Below, in pieces: positions 20,877 to 30,978 of a stretch of DNA of 64,000 nucleotides. The notes under the pieces are model-generated. The model had not been told where the DNA came from and ran no database searches. It was given only the letters and a program-made list of their open reading frames with translations. The stretch is from an uncultured Sphingobacteriaceae bacterium. Lineage in GTDB: Bacteria; Bacteroidota; Bacteroidia; Sphingobacteriales; Sphingobacteriaceae. The translations under genes and the position numbers were made by a program. The DNA is taken from positions 1 to 64,000 of the forward strand of contig CAMLLO010000009.1 in assembly GCA_946480915.1 (NCBI GenBank), read 5' to 3'. Every line of letters starts with the position of its first letter. Positions within the stretch are counted from its first letter, which is position 1.

Positions 20877-23353
20877 TAAGGATCGACGTCGACTTGCACA
20901 AATGCGCCTTTATTGAGTTTATTGGTTTCCATATTTAATAATACGGAATGTAAAAACTCTTTAACCTTGGCAATGGAGATACCATTCCGCTCAACTTTGA
21001 TATAAATCGTTTTGATATAGAAGTTCCTAATCCGACTGATTAAAGGCTCTTCGGGACCTAAAACTCTTTTACCTAAGGTTGTTCTAAGTTCCTGGGCTAG
21101 TCTGAAAGCAATGTCAAATAACAACGAAGAATCTTTATGCTTGATATCCAATCTGATCAGTCGAAATAAGGGAGGATATAAAAATGTTTTGCGTTCGGCT
21201 ATTTCACGGTTAAACAAGCCCTCATAATCATTGTTGATTACTTGTTCTATCACCCGATGGGCAGGATTAAATGTTTGGATTATAACCTTCCCTACTTTAT
21301 CTCGTCTTCCGGCTCGTCCAGCCACCTGAGATAACATTTGAAAACTTCTTTCATAGGCCCTGAAATCAGGATAATTTAACAGGCTATCAGCATTTATAAT
21401 CCCGATAACCGTAACATTTCCAAAATCAAGCCCTTTGGCAACCATTTGTGTGCCAACCAACACATCTATTTTGGCATCCTCAAAATCGGCTATGAGATTT
21501 TGAAAGCTATTTTTTGAACGGGTTGTATCCAGATCCATCCGGGCAACCCGGGCTTCCGGAATGATGAACTGCAAATCTTCTTCAATCTTTTCAGTGCCGA
21601 ACCCCTTCTGCTCGATGTGTGTAGAACCACATGCCGGGCATCTGGATATTGTTTCCTGCTTATAGCCACAATAATGGCAATGCAACTTTCCGCTGCTTTT
21701 ATGATAGGTTAAACTTACATCGCAATTGATACACTTAGGTAAATAGCCGCAAGTCCGGCATAGCAGAATTGGCGAATATCCTCGCCGGTTCTGAAATAGA
21801 ATAACTTGCTCCTTGTTATCCAGAGCAAGCTTTATTTCGTTAATAAGCACGCTGGTAAAGTTCGACTGAATGGTTTTCTTGTTCGTTTCTTCAGTTATGC
21901 TAACTATTTCAATTTGGGGCAACTGAGCAACTCCGAAGCGCTCCTTTAATTCTACCAAACCATATTTATCGGTTTTAACGTTGAAATAACTTTCCAGGGA
22001 TGGCGTGGCAGAACCGAGTAAAACCTTCGCTTTATGTACGTTCGAAAGGTAAATAGCTGTATCGCGGGCATGGTAGCGCGGTGCAGGATCAAATTGCTTA
22101 TAAGAGGCTTCATGCTCTTCGTCCACAATAATTAATCCGAGCTTAGAAAATGGCAAAAACACTGATGATCGGGCACCAAGAACAATGTCATATTCATTTT
22201 TCAGCATTTTTTTCCAAACTTCCGCACGTTCATTATCACTAAATCGGGAGTGATAAATACCGATTTTATTGCCAAAGCACCGTCGTAAACGCTCTATCAT
22301 TTGTGCCGTAAGCGCAATTTCGGGTAACAGATAAAGCACTTGCTTTCCGCTAAGCAAAGCCTCTTCAATCAATTTGATGTAGACCTGGGTTTTGCCGGAT
22401 GATGTTATTCCATGTAACAGCACCACATCTTTCGTCGAGAAATGCTGTTCTATACTTTCAACGGCTTTTTCCTGAGACTCGCTTAAAGAGAAATTGTCGG
22501 AAATTTCCTGCTCGTCCACTCCTAAACGGCTCACCACTTTATCTTCCTGAATCAAAATAGCCTTCTCCAGAAGTGTCTTCAGAGCAGAATTTCCGCAACC
22601 TGATTCTTCCAGAATCGTACTTTTTAATACTGTTGGATCAGTCTTACTCAGTTTTAGATAGGCAAGTAAAGCGTCTAACTGTTTAGGCGCACGTTCAAGT
22701 ACCTGGAATAAACCCTTCCTGTTTTCGGGCTCATCATAAATTGGATTTAAGTAAATGTATGCCTTCCGGCGAGGTTTAAATCGCTCAGAAATTTCTTCAG
22801 AGATATTAATGATACCTTTCTCGAACAAGCCTTTCAAAAGAGGAAAAACTGTTTTCTGACCTAAAAGATTGACAATATCACTAACACGCAGCTCTGGCTG
22901 GATTTCAAGGGCGTCAATTATCAGAAATTCTTTATCGCTTAATAATGTTTTATCATAAGTGGAATCCTTAAGCAAAACAATTTTGGTTTCGCTGGCAAGT
23001 TTAAGGGCTGCCGGCAAAGCTGCCTGCATTACTTCGCCTAAATAACACATATAATATTCGGACATCCATTGCCATAAGCGCAGTTGACTTTGATTTACGA
23101 TAGGGCTTTCGTCTAACACCTCAATGATGTACTTGGCTTCGTAAAGCAAAGGAGGTTCCTCAGAAATATTTAAAATTATCGCAGTATAGATCCGGCTCTT
23201 CCCGAATTGAACGATCACCCGCTTACCAATTTCAATACTATCGTTAAGAATTTGAGGAATTCGATAGGTATAGGTTTTGGATATGGATAAAGGAAGAATT
23301 ACTTCGACAAAAAAAGTTTGCCGACCACCTGCCTCTTCGTTAAACTCAAGCAT
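20873..23353 (-). CDS. priA: Primosomal protein N', replication restart helicase
   Basis: An 826-residue 3'-5' DNA helicase that reloads the replisome at stalled forks. The N-terminal DNA-binding region (about 15-115) is followed by the helicase core with Walker A GITSSGKT and the DEEH box (VDEEHEASY). The zinc-binding insert has paired cysteines (CRTCGYLPKCINC and CHYC, CPAC). The C-terminal helicase lobe has QVAGRAGR. The start overlaps the stop of the DUF423 gene by one base, so the two are translationally coupled. Confidence 0.96.
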   Translation of the reverse strand: MLEFNEEAGGRQTFFVEVILPLSISKTYTYRIPQILNDSIEIGKRVIVQFGKSRIYTAIILNISEEPPLLYEAKYIIEVLDESPIVNQSQLRLWQWMSEYYMCYLGEVMQAALPAALKLASETKIVLLKDSTYDKTLLSDKEFLIIDALEIQPELRVSDIVNLLGQKTVFPLLKGLFEKGIINISEEISERFKPRRKAYIYLNPIYDEPENRKGLFQVLERAPKQLDALLAYLKLSKTDPTVLKSTILEESGCGNSALKTLLEKAILIQEDKVVSRLGVDEQEISDNFSLSESQEKAVESIEQHFSTKDVVLLHGITSSGKTQVYIKLIEEALLSGKQVLYLLPEIALTAQMIERLRRCFGNKIGIYHSRFSDNERAEVWKKMLKNEYDIVLGARSSVFLPFSKLGLIIVDEEHEASYKQFDPAPRYHARDTAIYLSNVHKAKVLLGSATPSLESYFNVKTDKYGLVELKERFGVAQLPQIEIVSITEETNKKTIQSNFTSVLINEIKLALDNKEQVILFQNRRGYSPILLCRTCGYLPKCINCDVSLTYHKSSGKLHCHYCGYKQETISRCPACGSTHIEQKGFGTEKIEEDLQFIIPEARVARMDLDTTRSKNSFQNLIADFEDAKIDVLVGTQMVAKGLDFGNVTVIGIINADSLLNYPDFRAYERSFQMLSQVAGRAGRRDKVGKVIIQTFNPAHRVIEQVINNDYEGLFNREIAERKTFLYPPLFRLIRLDIKHKDSSLLFDIAFRLAQELRTTLGKRVLGPEEPLISRIRNFYIKTIYIKVERNGISIAKVKEFLHSVLLNMETNKLNKGAFVQVDVDPY

Positions 23354-23736
23354 TATTTATTTTTTATAGCAGAAAGTAGCAGAAAAAACCAGCCCAAAAG
23401 TAAGAAGAATCCACCGATTGGAGTAACCGGACCAAGGAAAGAAAGATTCATGCCGATAAGAGCAGCTGTTGATAAAAGATAAATAGATCCTGAAAAAAGA
23501 ATCATTCCTAACATGAAAGCCCAGTAAGAAATTCTGATTGCCCGGCTCCTGTATTTAGAAAAGTTCGATAAAAAAAGTAATGCCAGAGTATGGTAGAACT
23601 GGTAACTAACAGCCGTTTTCCAGGCTTCGAGAGACGAAGGTGAAATATTTTCTTTTAAGGCATGTGCCCCGAAAGCGCCAAAAACTACTGCAGCTAAGCC
23701 GAAAAGTGCAGCTGTAATTATAATTTGCCTATTCAT
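23353..23736 (-). CDS. DUF423 family small membrane protein
   Basis: A 127-residue inner-membrane protein with four hydrophobic segments. It begins with the family's AALFGLAAVVFGAFGAHALK pattern and has the central YQFYHTLALL. The function of DUF423 (YgdD) proteins is not known. It is the first gene of a two-gene operon with priA. Confidence 0.88.
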   Translation of the reverse strand: MNRQIIITAALFGLAAVVFGAFGAHALKENISPSSLEAWKTAVSYQFYHTLALLFLSNFSKYRSRAIRISYWAFMLGMILFSGSIYLLSTAALIGMNLSFLGPVTPIGGFFLLLGWFFLLLSAIKNK

Positions 23737-23810
23737 AACATATGTTGATTTGCTAATTTAATAATACTGATAAGATTTCTTGCTCCTAAAGAGTTAATTT
23801 TGCGTAACTG

Positions 23811-25388
23811 ATGAGAAATATAATTTTACTCTGTACAATTTTATTAGTGGTTATTGCTGTTCTGGCTGGCAAGTATTTTTCGGAACTGACCGGAAAAGAT
23901 GAAAATGTGACTAAGGTTCTGCATTATATTCCCGCGGATGCAGCCATAGTGTTAAACTTCAAGAACGATGAATCTTTCTATGATATTTTCAAAGACTACG
24001 AATTATTTAATGCCATAATTGGAAAAAATCGCTCTGATGAAATCATCAAACTAAAACAACTCATCCTTGACCAGGGTAAATTACCAGAAATAACGGCGGA
24101 TAAAAACGTTTTTTTATCATTCCATCCCACCGCCGACTCGGTAGAGTTTCTTTATAGCATTAACCTTGATAAATCTTATTCCACTTCAGATCTGCAAGAC
24201 CTAATTACCCAAATTAAGGATTGTTCGGTTAAGCCATTCGAAAGCTTCTATCAAATCGAGAGCTCGGAGTTAAGAAAACCCTTCTATATATTTATTGAAG
24301 AAGGAGTAGCTATTGCAAGCTTTTCCAGCGACCTCATAAAAAAGTGTATCAATCAACACAAAGCATCGGTAAATGAACTTTTTATCCAGGAGATTGCGAA
24401 AACAAGCAGCAAAAATCTCAATTCGCCGATAAATCTATTCATTAATCAGACAGCAGTTCCGCTCTACCTGGAACGTTTTTTCAAAGGTCATTTGAATGGC
24501 AACTCCGCATTGCTGAATAAATTGACAGGAATTTCATCGCTAAGTATGAATTTTAAAAGTGATGCATTAATGTTTAATGGCATAAGTAACACAGATACAT
24601 TAATGCCTCATTATTTAAATATTTTCCTTCATCAACAAGCTGTACCGAATCAAATTAAAAAAGTATTGCCAGAAAACACCTCAAACTTTGTTGCCTTCGG
24701 CTTGTCGGATGTAAAAAGATTTCAGAGCGACTTGAAGGTATATTTCGACAAAAAAGGCGTATTAAAAGATCTGGAGAACAAACTAAAGCTCATACAATCA
24801 AAAACCGGTGTAAGCCCAAACCGTGATATTAAACCTTTTTTTGAAAAAGAATTTGCGACGGTAGAAAATTCATATAGAGAGAAGTATGTGGTTATTAAGG
24901 TCACGAATGGTAGAAATATAAATTTCAAACTTCAACTGATCAGTACCCCGCTGAATGAACAGATCAGCAAACTTAATCATAGCGACTTATTTTATTATTA
25001 TTTCGGTGATCCACTTAAAAGCTTTCCCAAGCCATACTTCGCGGTAATAGATAACTATCTGATATTGGCAAATACACCCGGGATCATAACTAATTTTATA
25101 ATTGCTTATCAAAAAGACCTCCTCTTAGCCAACAAAGAAGGATTCAAGCAATATGACCAGCTGGTCGCAAATCAAAGCAATATTTTATTCTTTATTAACA
25201 TAAAAAATTCGAAGCGAATAATCAGCTCAACTCTGAAGGAAAACTACTCTAAACCTTTTAATAATGAGGGCTTTGGATTGAAGAATTTCTATGGATTATC
25301 ATTCCAATGGACCGGCGACAAAGATCATTTCTTCACTAATTTATACTTAAGCTATAACTCTTCAGACAGTCTTGCGTTATATAGGTAA
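23811..25388 (+). CDS. Membrane-anchored protein of unknown function (525 aa)
   Basis: An N-terminal hydrophobic segment (about 3-23) anchors or exports the protein; the remainder, about 500 residues, is soluble and probably periplasmic. It starts with HYIPADAAIVLNFKND, reminiscent of DUF3352-type Bacteroidota proteins, but I do not recognise a catalytic motif. A -7-like TAATTTTG lies at 23795-23802. It is followed 17 bases later by the DUF5723 barrel gene and is probably cotranscribed with it, suggesting an envelope function. Confidence 0.7.
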   Translation: MRNIILLCTILLVVIAVLAGKYFSELTGKDENVTKVLHYIPADAAIVLNFKNDESFYDIFKDYELFNAIIGKNRSDEIIKLKQLILDQGKLPEITADKNVFLSFHPTADSVEFLYSINLDKSYSTSDLQDLITQIKDCSVKPFESFYQIESSELRKPFYIFIEEGVAIASFSSDLIKKCINQHKASVNELFIQEIAKTSSKNLNSPINLFINQTAVPLYLERFFKGHLNGNSALLNKLTGISSLSMNFKSDALMFNGISNTDTLMPHYLNIFLHQQAVPNQIKKVLPENTSNFVAFGLSDVKRFQSDLKVYFDKKGVLKDLENKLKLIQSKTGVSPNRDIKPFFEKEFATVENSYREKYVVIKVTNGRNINFKLQLISTPLNEQISKLNHSDLFYYYFGDPLKSFPKPYFAVIDNYLILANTPGIITNFIIAYQKDLLLANKEGFKQYDQLVANQSNILFFINIKNSKRIISSTLKENYSKPFNNEGFGLKNFYGLSFQWTGDKDHFFTNLYLSYNSSDSLALYR

Positions 25389-25405
25389 AAACCACACTCT
25401 TTTAA

Positions 25406-26812
25406 ATGAAGAAAAGTCTTCTTGTAGTATCTCTTCTGACTTTTACCTCCACCATGAGTTTCGGTCAGTTCAATTTATATAACACCCGAACTCTTTACGA
25501 TACCTTCGAGAATCCTTCCCAAAAAGCATTTTATCCCGACAGCAGTAAGAAATATGCTTTCAACTTTTTCATCCCAACGTTTAGCGTGAGCGGAACTGCC
25601 ACCGGAGAGGCCCAAATACCAATAAAAAAGTTTCTGTATACCGGCAAGCTGAACGCAAGCGGTTTGACTCTGGGGGAGGAAAAAACCAACAAGCTTACGG
25701 TGAGCGAAAATACTTACCTGGCGATGTTCAGAATTTTCAGAACTGTCAAATTTAATCGAGAACTGGGTTTTGCATGGCAGGTTAAATCGGACACTTACGG
25801 AGAAATAACAAATGAGACGATAGCAATTTTCAATAATTATAAACTATTTGGCAAGTCATCCTATGTAGATCCATTCAACAATAATGCTTACAGCATAAAT
25901 TACCATCAATTCAGCATTACCTACCGGGAAGATTACGACAAACGTTTAGGACTGGGAATTAAATTAAGTTATTTAAGTGGAATTGTTCACAACGAACTTA
26001 AAATCGATTCATCTTCCCTTGGTATAAATCAGGAGCTGGATTCATATAATTTATCGCTCTACGGAAAATTTCGGAGCAATGTTTCCTGGGATCAGGCGAA
26101 TAAAAAAATGTTAGTTCCCGGCATCAAAAATCCCGGCTTAGCTTTAAGTTTAAGTGCCAATTATAAACTTAGAGGCGGCTGGTACATTTTAGGAAATTTG
26201 AAAGATCTTGGATTTATTAAATGGGATAAAAAGGACTCGTATACGTACACATTTCATGATAAAATTAACATCAATTCTGCTTCATCGCCCAATGCGAATG
26301 ATCGATTAGGCACTGAAATTCAAAGGCTCTTTGATAACGGATCTGATTCGGGATCGTATAAAACGCCGATTAACGGGAAAGCCGAATTTTTAATAAACAA
26401 AGATTTAGGCTCTTACCAACCTAACCTTCTGATTTCTAAAAATTTGTTCTACAAGGGCGGAGACGTTGCATTGATAAATCGTATACAGCACAGAGCCATG
26501 AATTTCAGTCTTTCTACAGCCTATAATTTAACCGGCTTCTTTCAGCTTGGAGGTCAGTTTATGTTAAAATCGCCTAATGCTGAGCTTTTCATTGGCAGTG
26601 ATCAATTACTAAAATCGTACTATTCGACTAAAGGAGCGCTGACAGCTAATGAGAATATTGGCAAAGGAAATACCGCTGCTTCTGTCTATTTTGGTTTTGC
26701 TGTGAAGTTCGGACCGTTAATGGAACGGCAACAAAATGCGAATATGATTCCGGGAATAGAAAGCACAACGCGGTCGGGGTTTTTCAGGCGTTTGTTTAAA
26801 AGAGGCGAGTAA
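25406..26812 (+). CDS. Outer-membrane protein, DUF5723-like
   Basis: A 468-residue exported protein (signal MKKSLLVVSLLTFTSTMSFG) with repeated amphipathic beta strands and the early NLYNTRTLYDTFENPS segment that I associate with DUF5723. It lacks a plug or a TonB box, so it is a barrel of the PorV/FadL-like class rather than a TonB receptor. The ligand is unknown. It is second in a two-gene unit and ends exactly where the convergent tsaB ends. Confidence 0.75.
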   Translation: MKKSLLVVSLLTFTSTMSFGQFNLYNTRTLYDTFENPSQKAFYPDSSKKYAFNFFIPTFSVSGTATGEAQIPIKKFLYTGKLNASGLTLGEEKTNKLTVSENTYLAMFRIFRTVKFNRELGFAWQVKSDTYGEITNETIAIFNNYKLFGKSSYVDPFNNNAYSINYHQFSITYREDYDKRLGLGIKLSYLSGIVHNELKIDSSSLGINQELDSYNLSLYGKFRSNVSWDQANKKMLVPGIKNPGLALSLSANYKLRGGWYILGNLKDLGFIKWDKKDSYTYTFHDKININSASSPNANDRLGTEIQRLFDNGSDSGSYKTPINGKAEFLINKDLGSYQPNLLISKNLFYKGGDVALINRIQHRAMNFSLSTAYNLTGFFQLGGQFMLKSPNAELFIGSDQLLKSYYSTKGALTANENIGKGNTAASVYFGFAVKFGPLMERQQNANMIPGIESTTRSGFFRRLFKRGE

Positions 26813-27499
26813 TTAAACCTTTTTTTGCTGAGTAATTAAAAAATCTTTCAGGTAAAACGGCTCAAAATAAGCGACATCCTCGAACTCCTTTCTTTCGAAC
26901 TTTGTTGCCGCCAAAAAGCTTAGATCTTTGGCAGAATTAAGAAATTCGGAAACAAACAATGCATTTGGATTTGCAGCCAAAGCTTCCTGACATTTCATTG
27001 CTCCATCGCCAAAAAACACAATTTTATGATCTAGCAATAGATCAGAAAAGGAATTTTCATCAATAATTCGTGCTGCAACCGGAAGCAATTCGTCCAGCTG
27101 ACTGTTATATACTGCTGCGTAGACCTCCATTCTGCGAGCATCTATCATGGGGCAAAATAACACAGAATGATCATTATATGAAGACATAAACCCCCGTGTC
27201 ATTGCCTGAAGAGTATTGATCGCGATAAGCGGAATATCTAAAGCATAACATAAACCTTTTGCGGTAGAAACGCCAATGCGCAGGCCTGTATAAGAGCCGG
27301 GGCCCATGCTAACCGCAACAGCATCCAGATCGCCAATAGACCTTCCTGATTGCGCCATCACTTCTTCTATAAATAATGTTAGATAACTGGCGTGTACGTT
27401 CCGTTCGGCCAATTCTTTGCTTGCAATGGTTTTTCCGTCGAGCGATAAAGCTACAGAACATGAAATCGTTGAAGTTTCTATTTGAAGTATTAATGCCAT
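26813..27499 (-). CDS. tsaB: tRNA threonylcarbamoyladenosine biosynthesis protein TsaB
   Basis: A 228-residue ASKHA-fold protein and partner of TsaD/TsaE in making t6A37 of ANN-decoding tRNAs. It begins with ILQIETSTISCSVAL and has the family hallmark SMGPGSYTGLRIGV. It lacks the metal-binding histidines of TsaD, as expected. It lies downstream of yidD on the same strand (39 bases) and may be read with the rpmH operon. Confidence 0.95.
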   Translation of the reverse strand: MALILQIETSTISCSVALSLDGKTIASKELAERNVHASYLTLFIEEVMAQSGRSIGDLDAVAVSMGPGSYTGLRIGVSTAKGLCYALDIPLIAINTLQAMTRGFMSSYNDHSVLFCPMIDARRMEVYAAVYNSQLDELLPVAARIIDENSFSDLLLDHKIVFFGDGAMKCQEALAANPNALFVSEFLNSAKDLSFLAATKFERKEFEDVAYFEPFYLKDFLITQQKKV

Positions 27500-27538
27500 T
27501 ATGGGGGCAAAGATGCAAATAAAAGGGAAATTATTATG

Positions 27539-27787
27539 TTAAGGAACTGGATCGTGTCCGTGGCCTCCCCAGGGATGGCAGCTGGAAATGCGTTTTATGG
27601 TGAGCCACAATCCTTTAAACGGACCGTGCTTTTTAATCGCTTCAATCCCATATTGCGAACAAGTCGGCGTATACCGGCAGGATGCTCCCAAAAGCGGTGA
27701 CAACAGAATTTGATAAAGTTTAATCAGCAACAGAAAAAACCAGCTCAGTAGATTTTTTAAGAGATTAAGTGGATTGAGATTCTGCAT
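27539..27787 (-). CDS. yidD: Membrane protein insertion efficiency factor YidD
   Basis: An 82-residue protein with an amphipathic N-terminus and the family's conserved [15 protein letters not shown] core, seen here as [11 protein letters not shown], followed by [14 protein letters not shown] and [13 protein letters not shown]. It assists YidC-dependent membrane insertion. Its start overlaps the 3' end of rnpA by 23 bases, the standard arrangement. yidC is not next to it. Confidence 0.95.
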   Translation of the reverse strand: MQNLNPLNLLKNLLSWFFLLLIKLYQILLSPLLGASCRYTPTCSQYGIEAIKKHGPFKGLWLTIKRISSCHPWGGHGHDPVP

Positions 27788-28160
27788 ACGATTCGATTAA
27801 TTTACCGATTGCTAGTTTTAACTTCTTTTCAATAAACTGAAACTCCGCAATTTCCTTACCTATATAATGAATACTGATAATCAGGTTTAGATTTTTCTCG
27901 TTAAGAAAGGAATATAAAAGAGTGTCTTTATTTAAACGATATGCTTCTCTAACACGTCTTTTGATGAGATTTCGATCAACGGCATGTTTAAACTTGCGTT
28001 TTGATACCGCAATAACTACTTGCGCTGGTGACACTACATGTAAAGTTTCTGGAATGGAAACTATTCGAAAAGGGTAAACTAAAAAAGAAGAACCGTTATG
28101 AAAAAGCTTTTCTAAAAGCTTTTTGCTGCATAACCGTTCTTCTTTTTTGAATGTATACAT
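27765..28160 (-). CDS. rnpA: Ribonuclease P protein component
   Basis: A 131-residue basic protein that binds the RNase P RNA and helps process tRNA 5' ends. The conserved RNR-like helix appears as [19 protein letters not shown], and KEERLCSKK opens the protein. It lies between rpmH and yidD, the classical bacterial order near oriC-associated genes. Confidence 0.95.
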   Translation of the reverse strand: MYTFKKEERLCSKKLLEKLFHNGSSFLVYPFRIVSIPETLHVVSPAQVVIAVSKRKFKHAVDRNLIKRRVREAYRLNKDTLLYSFLNEKNLNLIISIHYIGKEIAEFQFIEKKLKLAIGKLIESYAESQST

Positions 28161-28234
28161 TTTGATTGCCTTAACCTTTATTTGCAGATTTGATCTGCAG
28201 AATCCGGATTACCGGACAGGACTGCAATCAATAA

Positions 28235-28393
28235 TTATGATTTATGACGACGCTCGTCAGAAACGCTCAATCTTTTTCTGCCTTTTGCTCTTCTCGAAGC
28301 TAAAACTCTTCTACCGTTAGCGGTACTCATACGTTCTCTGAATCCGTGCTTATTTCTTCTTTTTCTTTGAGAAGGCTGGAATGTTCTTTTCAT
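28235..28393 (-). CDS. rpmH: 50S ribosomal protein L34
   Basis: A 52-residue, very basic protein starting [18 protein letters not shown] and containing [19 protein letters not shown], the universal L34 pattern. It extends from the ATG at 28393 to a TAA at 28235-28237. It is first in the rpmH-rnpA-yidD operon and has a consensus promoter 45 bases upstream. The C-terminus ([11 protein letters not shown]) is slightly longer than in E. coli. Confidence 0.97.
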   Translation of the reverse strand: MKRTFQPSQRKRRNKHGFRERMSTANGRRVLASRRAKGRKRLSVSDERRHKS

Positions 28394-28437
28394 GACTTAT
28401 ATAAAACTCTAAAATGTAGCTCTTAAAAACAAGAGTG

Positions 28438-28468
28438 CAAATATAGGAGGATTTTTGCTCAAAGCAAA
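28438..28468 (-). promoter_or_regulatory. Consensus promoter of the rpmH operon
   Basis: On the minus strand TTTG (28465-28468) and TATATTTG (28438-28445) match the Bacteroidota -33 and -7 boxes at every specified base, with a 19-base spacer. Transcription should start near 28431, giving a leader of about 38 bases. Confidence 0.75.
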
Positions 28469-28616
28469 TTCAAATTGGAATATTTTAAGTTTAAAGGCCA
28501 CTTCTCAGTAAAACCAAATGACAAGTCAATAAGAATACCGCATTGACAAGTAAAAACAAGCGCTCCAATTATGCATTTCCGCTAGTGCGTAAATTAAATT
28601 TATCTAAATTTGCGGC

Positions 28617-29207
28617 ATGGAGCAGGCTTCGCAGCTTACAGAGTTTGGCAAGATCTTTATCTTTCTGATTATTGGAATAGTGCTGGTTTGTGGCACCTTG
28701 TTCTTATCTAAATTATTAGCATTAAACAGACCAACTCCTTTAAAGCTATCTTCTTACGAGTGCGGTGAAGAACCAAGTGGTAATTCATGGGTTCAATTCA
28801 ATTCCAGATTCTATGTTATTGCCTTAATATTTCTGTTGTTTGACGTAGAAATGATCTTTATTTTTCCTTGGACCACTGTATTTGCTCAGAAAAGTTTGAT
28901 TGCTGCAAATGAAATATGGGGATGGCTAACCTTTACGGAAATGTTCATTTTTGTGGCGATCCTGCTTATTGGCTTAGTGTATGTCTGGAGAAAAGGAGAT
29001 CTTGACTGGATCCGGCCAGAACAGAAACTTCCGGTTATTCAACATAATATTCCATTATCTATATACGACAAGATAAATTCGGAAATTTATACGGTAAAAC
29101 CTTTCACATTAAATAACAAAATCGATGAGGAAGTGACCAAACAAGTTGCTCCTGCATCAGCCAAACCGGCATTTAAACCAACGTTCAGAAAACCACCACA
29201 ACCATGA
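28617..29207 (+). CDS. nuoA: NADH-quinone oxidoreductase subunit A
   Basis: A membrane subunit of complex I with three transmembrane helices (about 10-32, 62-85, 95-118). The family loop SSYECGEEP and the helix [14 protein letters not shown] are present. At 196 residues it is longer than the usual 120-150: the extra C-terminus (from about 130) is soluble and rich in Pro and Lys. TAAATTTG, a perfect -7 box, ends only four bases before the ATG, so a nearly leaderless transcript is possible. It overlaps nuoB by four bases. Confidence 0.93.
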   Translation: MEQASQLTEFGKIFIFLIIGIVLVCGTLFLSKLLALNRPTPLKLSSYECGEEPSGNSWVQFNSRFYVIALIFLLFDVEMIFIFPWTTVFAQKSLIAANEIWGWLTFTEMFIFVAILLIGLVYVWRKGDLDWIRPEQKLPVIQHNIPLSIYDKINSEIYTVKPFTLNNKIDEEVTKQVAPASAKPAFKPTFRKPPQP

Positions 29208-29689
29208 GCTTAGAAAAGATGTCACAAGATGGTGGGGTTATCGTAACAAAAATAGATGACCTTTTAAACTGGGCCCGCTTATCTTCTTTATGGCCGGTAA
29301 GTTTCGGTATCGCATGCTGCGCTATCGAAATGATGGGATCATACGCCTCTACTTTCGATTTCGATCGCCTGGGTGTTTTTCCTCGTCCTTCCCCCAGGCA
29401 ATCTGATGTTATTATTATTGCAGGAACGGTAACTTTTAAAATGGCTGAAAGAATAAAACGGCTGTATGAACAAATGCCAGAGCCTAAATATGTAATTTCG
29501 ATGGGCTCGTGTTCGAATTGCGGAGGTCCTTACTGGCAACACGGTTATCATGTGGTGAAAGGTGTCGACAGAATAATTCCGGTTGATGTTTACGTACAGG
29601 GATGCCCCCCGAGACCGGAATCATTAATTGGTGCTATTCTCGAATTGCAGAAAAAAATACAGGAAGAAAGCTTATTAACATCAAAATAA
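29204..29689 (+). CDS. nuoB: NADH-quinone oxidoreductase subunit B
   Basis: A peripheral-arm subunit that carries the N2 [4Fe-4S] cluster. The tandem cysteines [10 protein letters not shown], the [11 protein letters not shown] segment and the VQGCPPRPE ligand are all present. At 161 residues it is complete. It is translationally coupled to nuoA through an ATGA overlap. The expected nuoC does not follow; purK begins 43 bases later, so the rest of complex I is encoded elsewhere. Confidence 0.95.
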   Translation: MSLEKMSQDGGVIVTKIDDLLNWARLSSLWPVSFGIACCAIEMMGSYASTFDFDRLGVFPRPSPRQSDVIIIAGTVTFKMAERIKRLYEQMPEPKYVISMGSCSNCGGPYWQHGYHVVKGVDRIIPVDVYVQGCPPRPESLIGAILELQKKIQEESLLTSK

Positions 29690-29732
29690 TTAAGCTGCTG
29701 ATATCTTTAATTTTTGACTTAAAATATTAAAA

Positions 29733-30872
29733 ATGAAATCCTTTTATGGTAGTTTACGTGTAGGAATTCTGGGAGGCGGACAACTGGGCCGCATGCTTAT
29801 ACAAAACGCGATAAATTACAATACCAATATAAAGGTTCTTGATCCCGATAAGGATGCTCCCTGCAAACACTTGTGCGACACATTTGTAGTGGGTTCGCTC
29901 ACAGATTTTGATACCGTATACAAGTTCGGGAAACAAACCGACCTGATCACAATAGAAATCGAAAAAGTAAATATTGAAGCACTTCAGCAACTTGAAGACG
30001 AAGGAGTACTTGTCTATCCGCAACCGCGAATTATACGCTTAATACAAGATAAAGGATTACAGAAGGAGTTTTTCAAACAAAATGATATCCCAACTTCTCC
30101 CTTTCAACTGATCAGCTCAAAGGATGCGCTGAAATCTGCGGATATTGAGTTTCCATATATTCAAAAACTCAGGAAAGACGGATACGATGGACGGGGAGTT
30201 TATAAAGTAAAATCCAAAGCAGATTTAGAAAATGCCTTTGACGCTCCGAGTATCGTGGAAGAATGGGTGGATTTTGAAAAAGAGATAGCAGTTATTGTTG
30301 CCCGTAATGAAGATGGGGATGTTAAAACTTTCCCCTGCGTGGAGATGGATTTCAATTCTGATGCCAACCTGGTAGAATTTCTAATCTCGCCTTCTACCCT
30401 TCCGGTTGAAGTACTAAAACAAGCAGATCAGTTAGCGATTCAAATCGCAGAAGCTCTAAAAATCACTGGAGTGCTTGCTGTTGAAATGTTTCTTACTAAG
30501 GATGGAAAAATCCTTGTTAATGAACTGGCACCCCGACCGCATAACAGCGGCCATCATACCATCGAGGGAAATGTAACTTCTCAATTTGAACAACATTTAA
30601 GAGCTATTTTTAATCTCCCGCTAGGCGATACTTCGGCAATTGGCAATGCTGTAATGATTAATTTATTAGGAGAACAAGGATTTGAAGGGCTTGCCGAATA
30701 TGAAGGGATTGAAGATATATTAAAGCAAAAAGGTGTGTATGTTCACCTTTATGGCAAGAAATTCACAAAACCATTCCGCAAAATGGGGCACGTTACTATT
30801 GTTGACGAAAACCGCGAGGAGGCTATAAGCAAAGCCAGATCGGTACAACAAACAATTAAGGTGAAAGTATGA
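29733..30872 (+). CDS. purK: 5-(carboxyamino)imidazole ribonucleotide synthase
   Basis: An ATP-grasp enzyme of purine synthesis that makes N5-CAIR from AIR, bicarbonate and ATP. The start VGILGGGQLGRML is the N-terminal nucleotide fold, RKDGYDGRGV is the ATP-grasp loop and NELAPRPHNSGHHT the active-site segment. Its length of 379 residues is typical. The product is used by PurE, encoded next. Confidence 0.96.
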   Translation: MKSFYGSLRVGILGGGQLGRMLIQNAINYNTNIKVLDPDKDAPCKHLCDTFVVGSLTDFDTVYKFGKQTDLITIEIEKVNIEALQQLEDEGVLVYPQPRIIRLIQDKGLQKEFFKQNDIPTSPFQLISSKDALKSADIEFPYIQKLRKDGYDGRGVYKVKSKADLENAFDAPSIVEEWVDFEKEIAVIVARNEDGDVKTFPCVEMDFNSDANLVEFLISPSTLPVEVLKQADQLAIQIAEALKITGVLAVEMFLTKDGKILVNELAPRPHNSGHHTIEGNVTSQFEQHLRAIFNLPLGDTSAIGNAVMINLLGEQGFEGLAEYEGIEDILKQKGVYVHLYGKKFTKPFRKMGHVTIVDENREEAISKARSVQQTIKVKV

Positions 30873-30978
30873 GAAAGTCAAAATCAAAAAAAGTGAAAAT
30901 TAAAAACCTTCACGCAAACACTGACTTGACCTAGACCATCTTTTAAATTTTTAACTTTAAATTTTTAATTTCTTTAAC

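Noticed and set aside
28123..28320. 65-codon + strand frame across rpmH/rnpA
   Set aside because: It is antisense to the ends of rnpA and rpmH, both certain genes.
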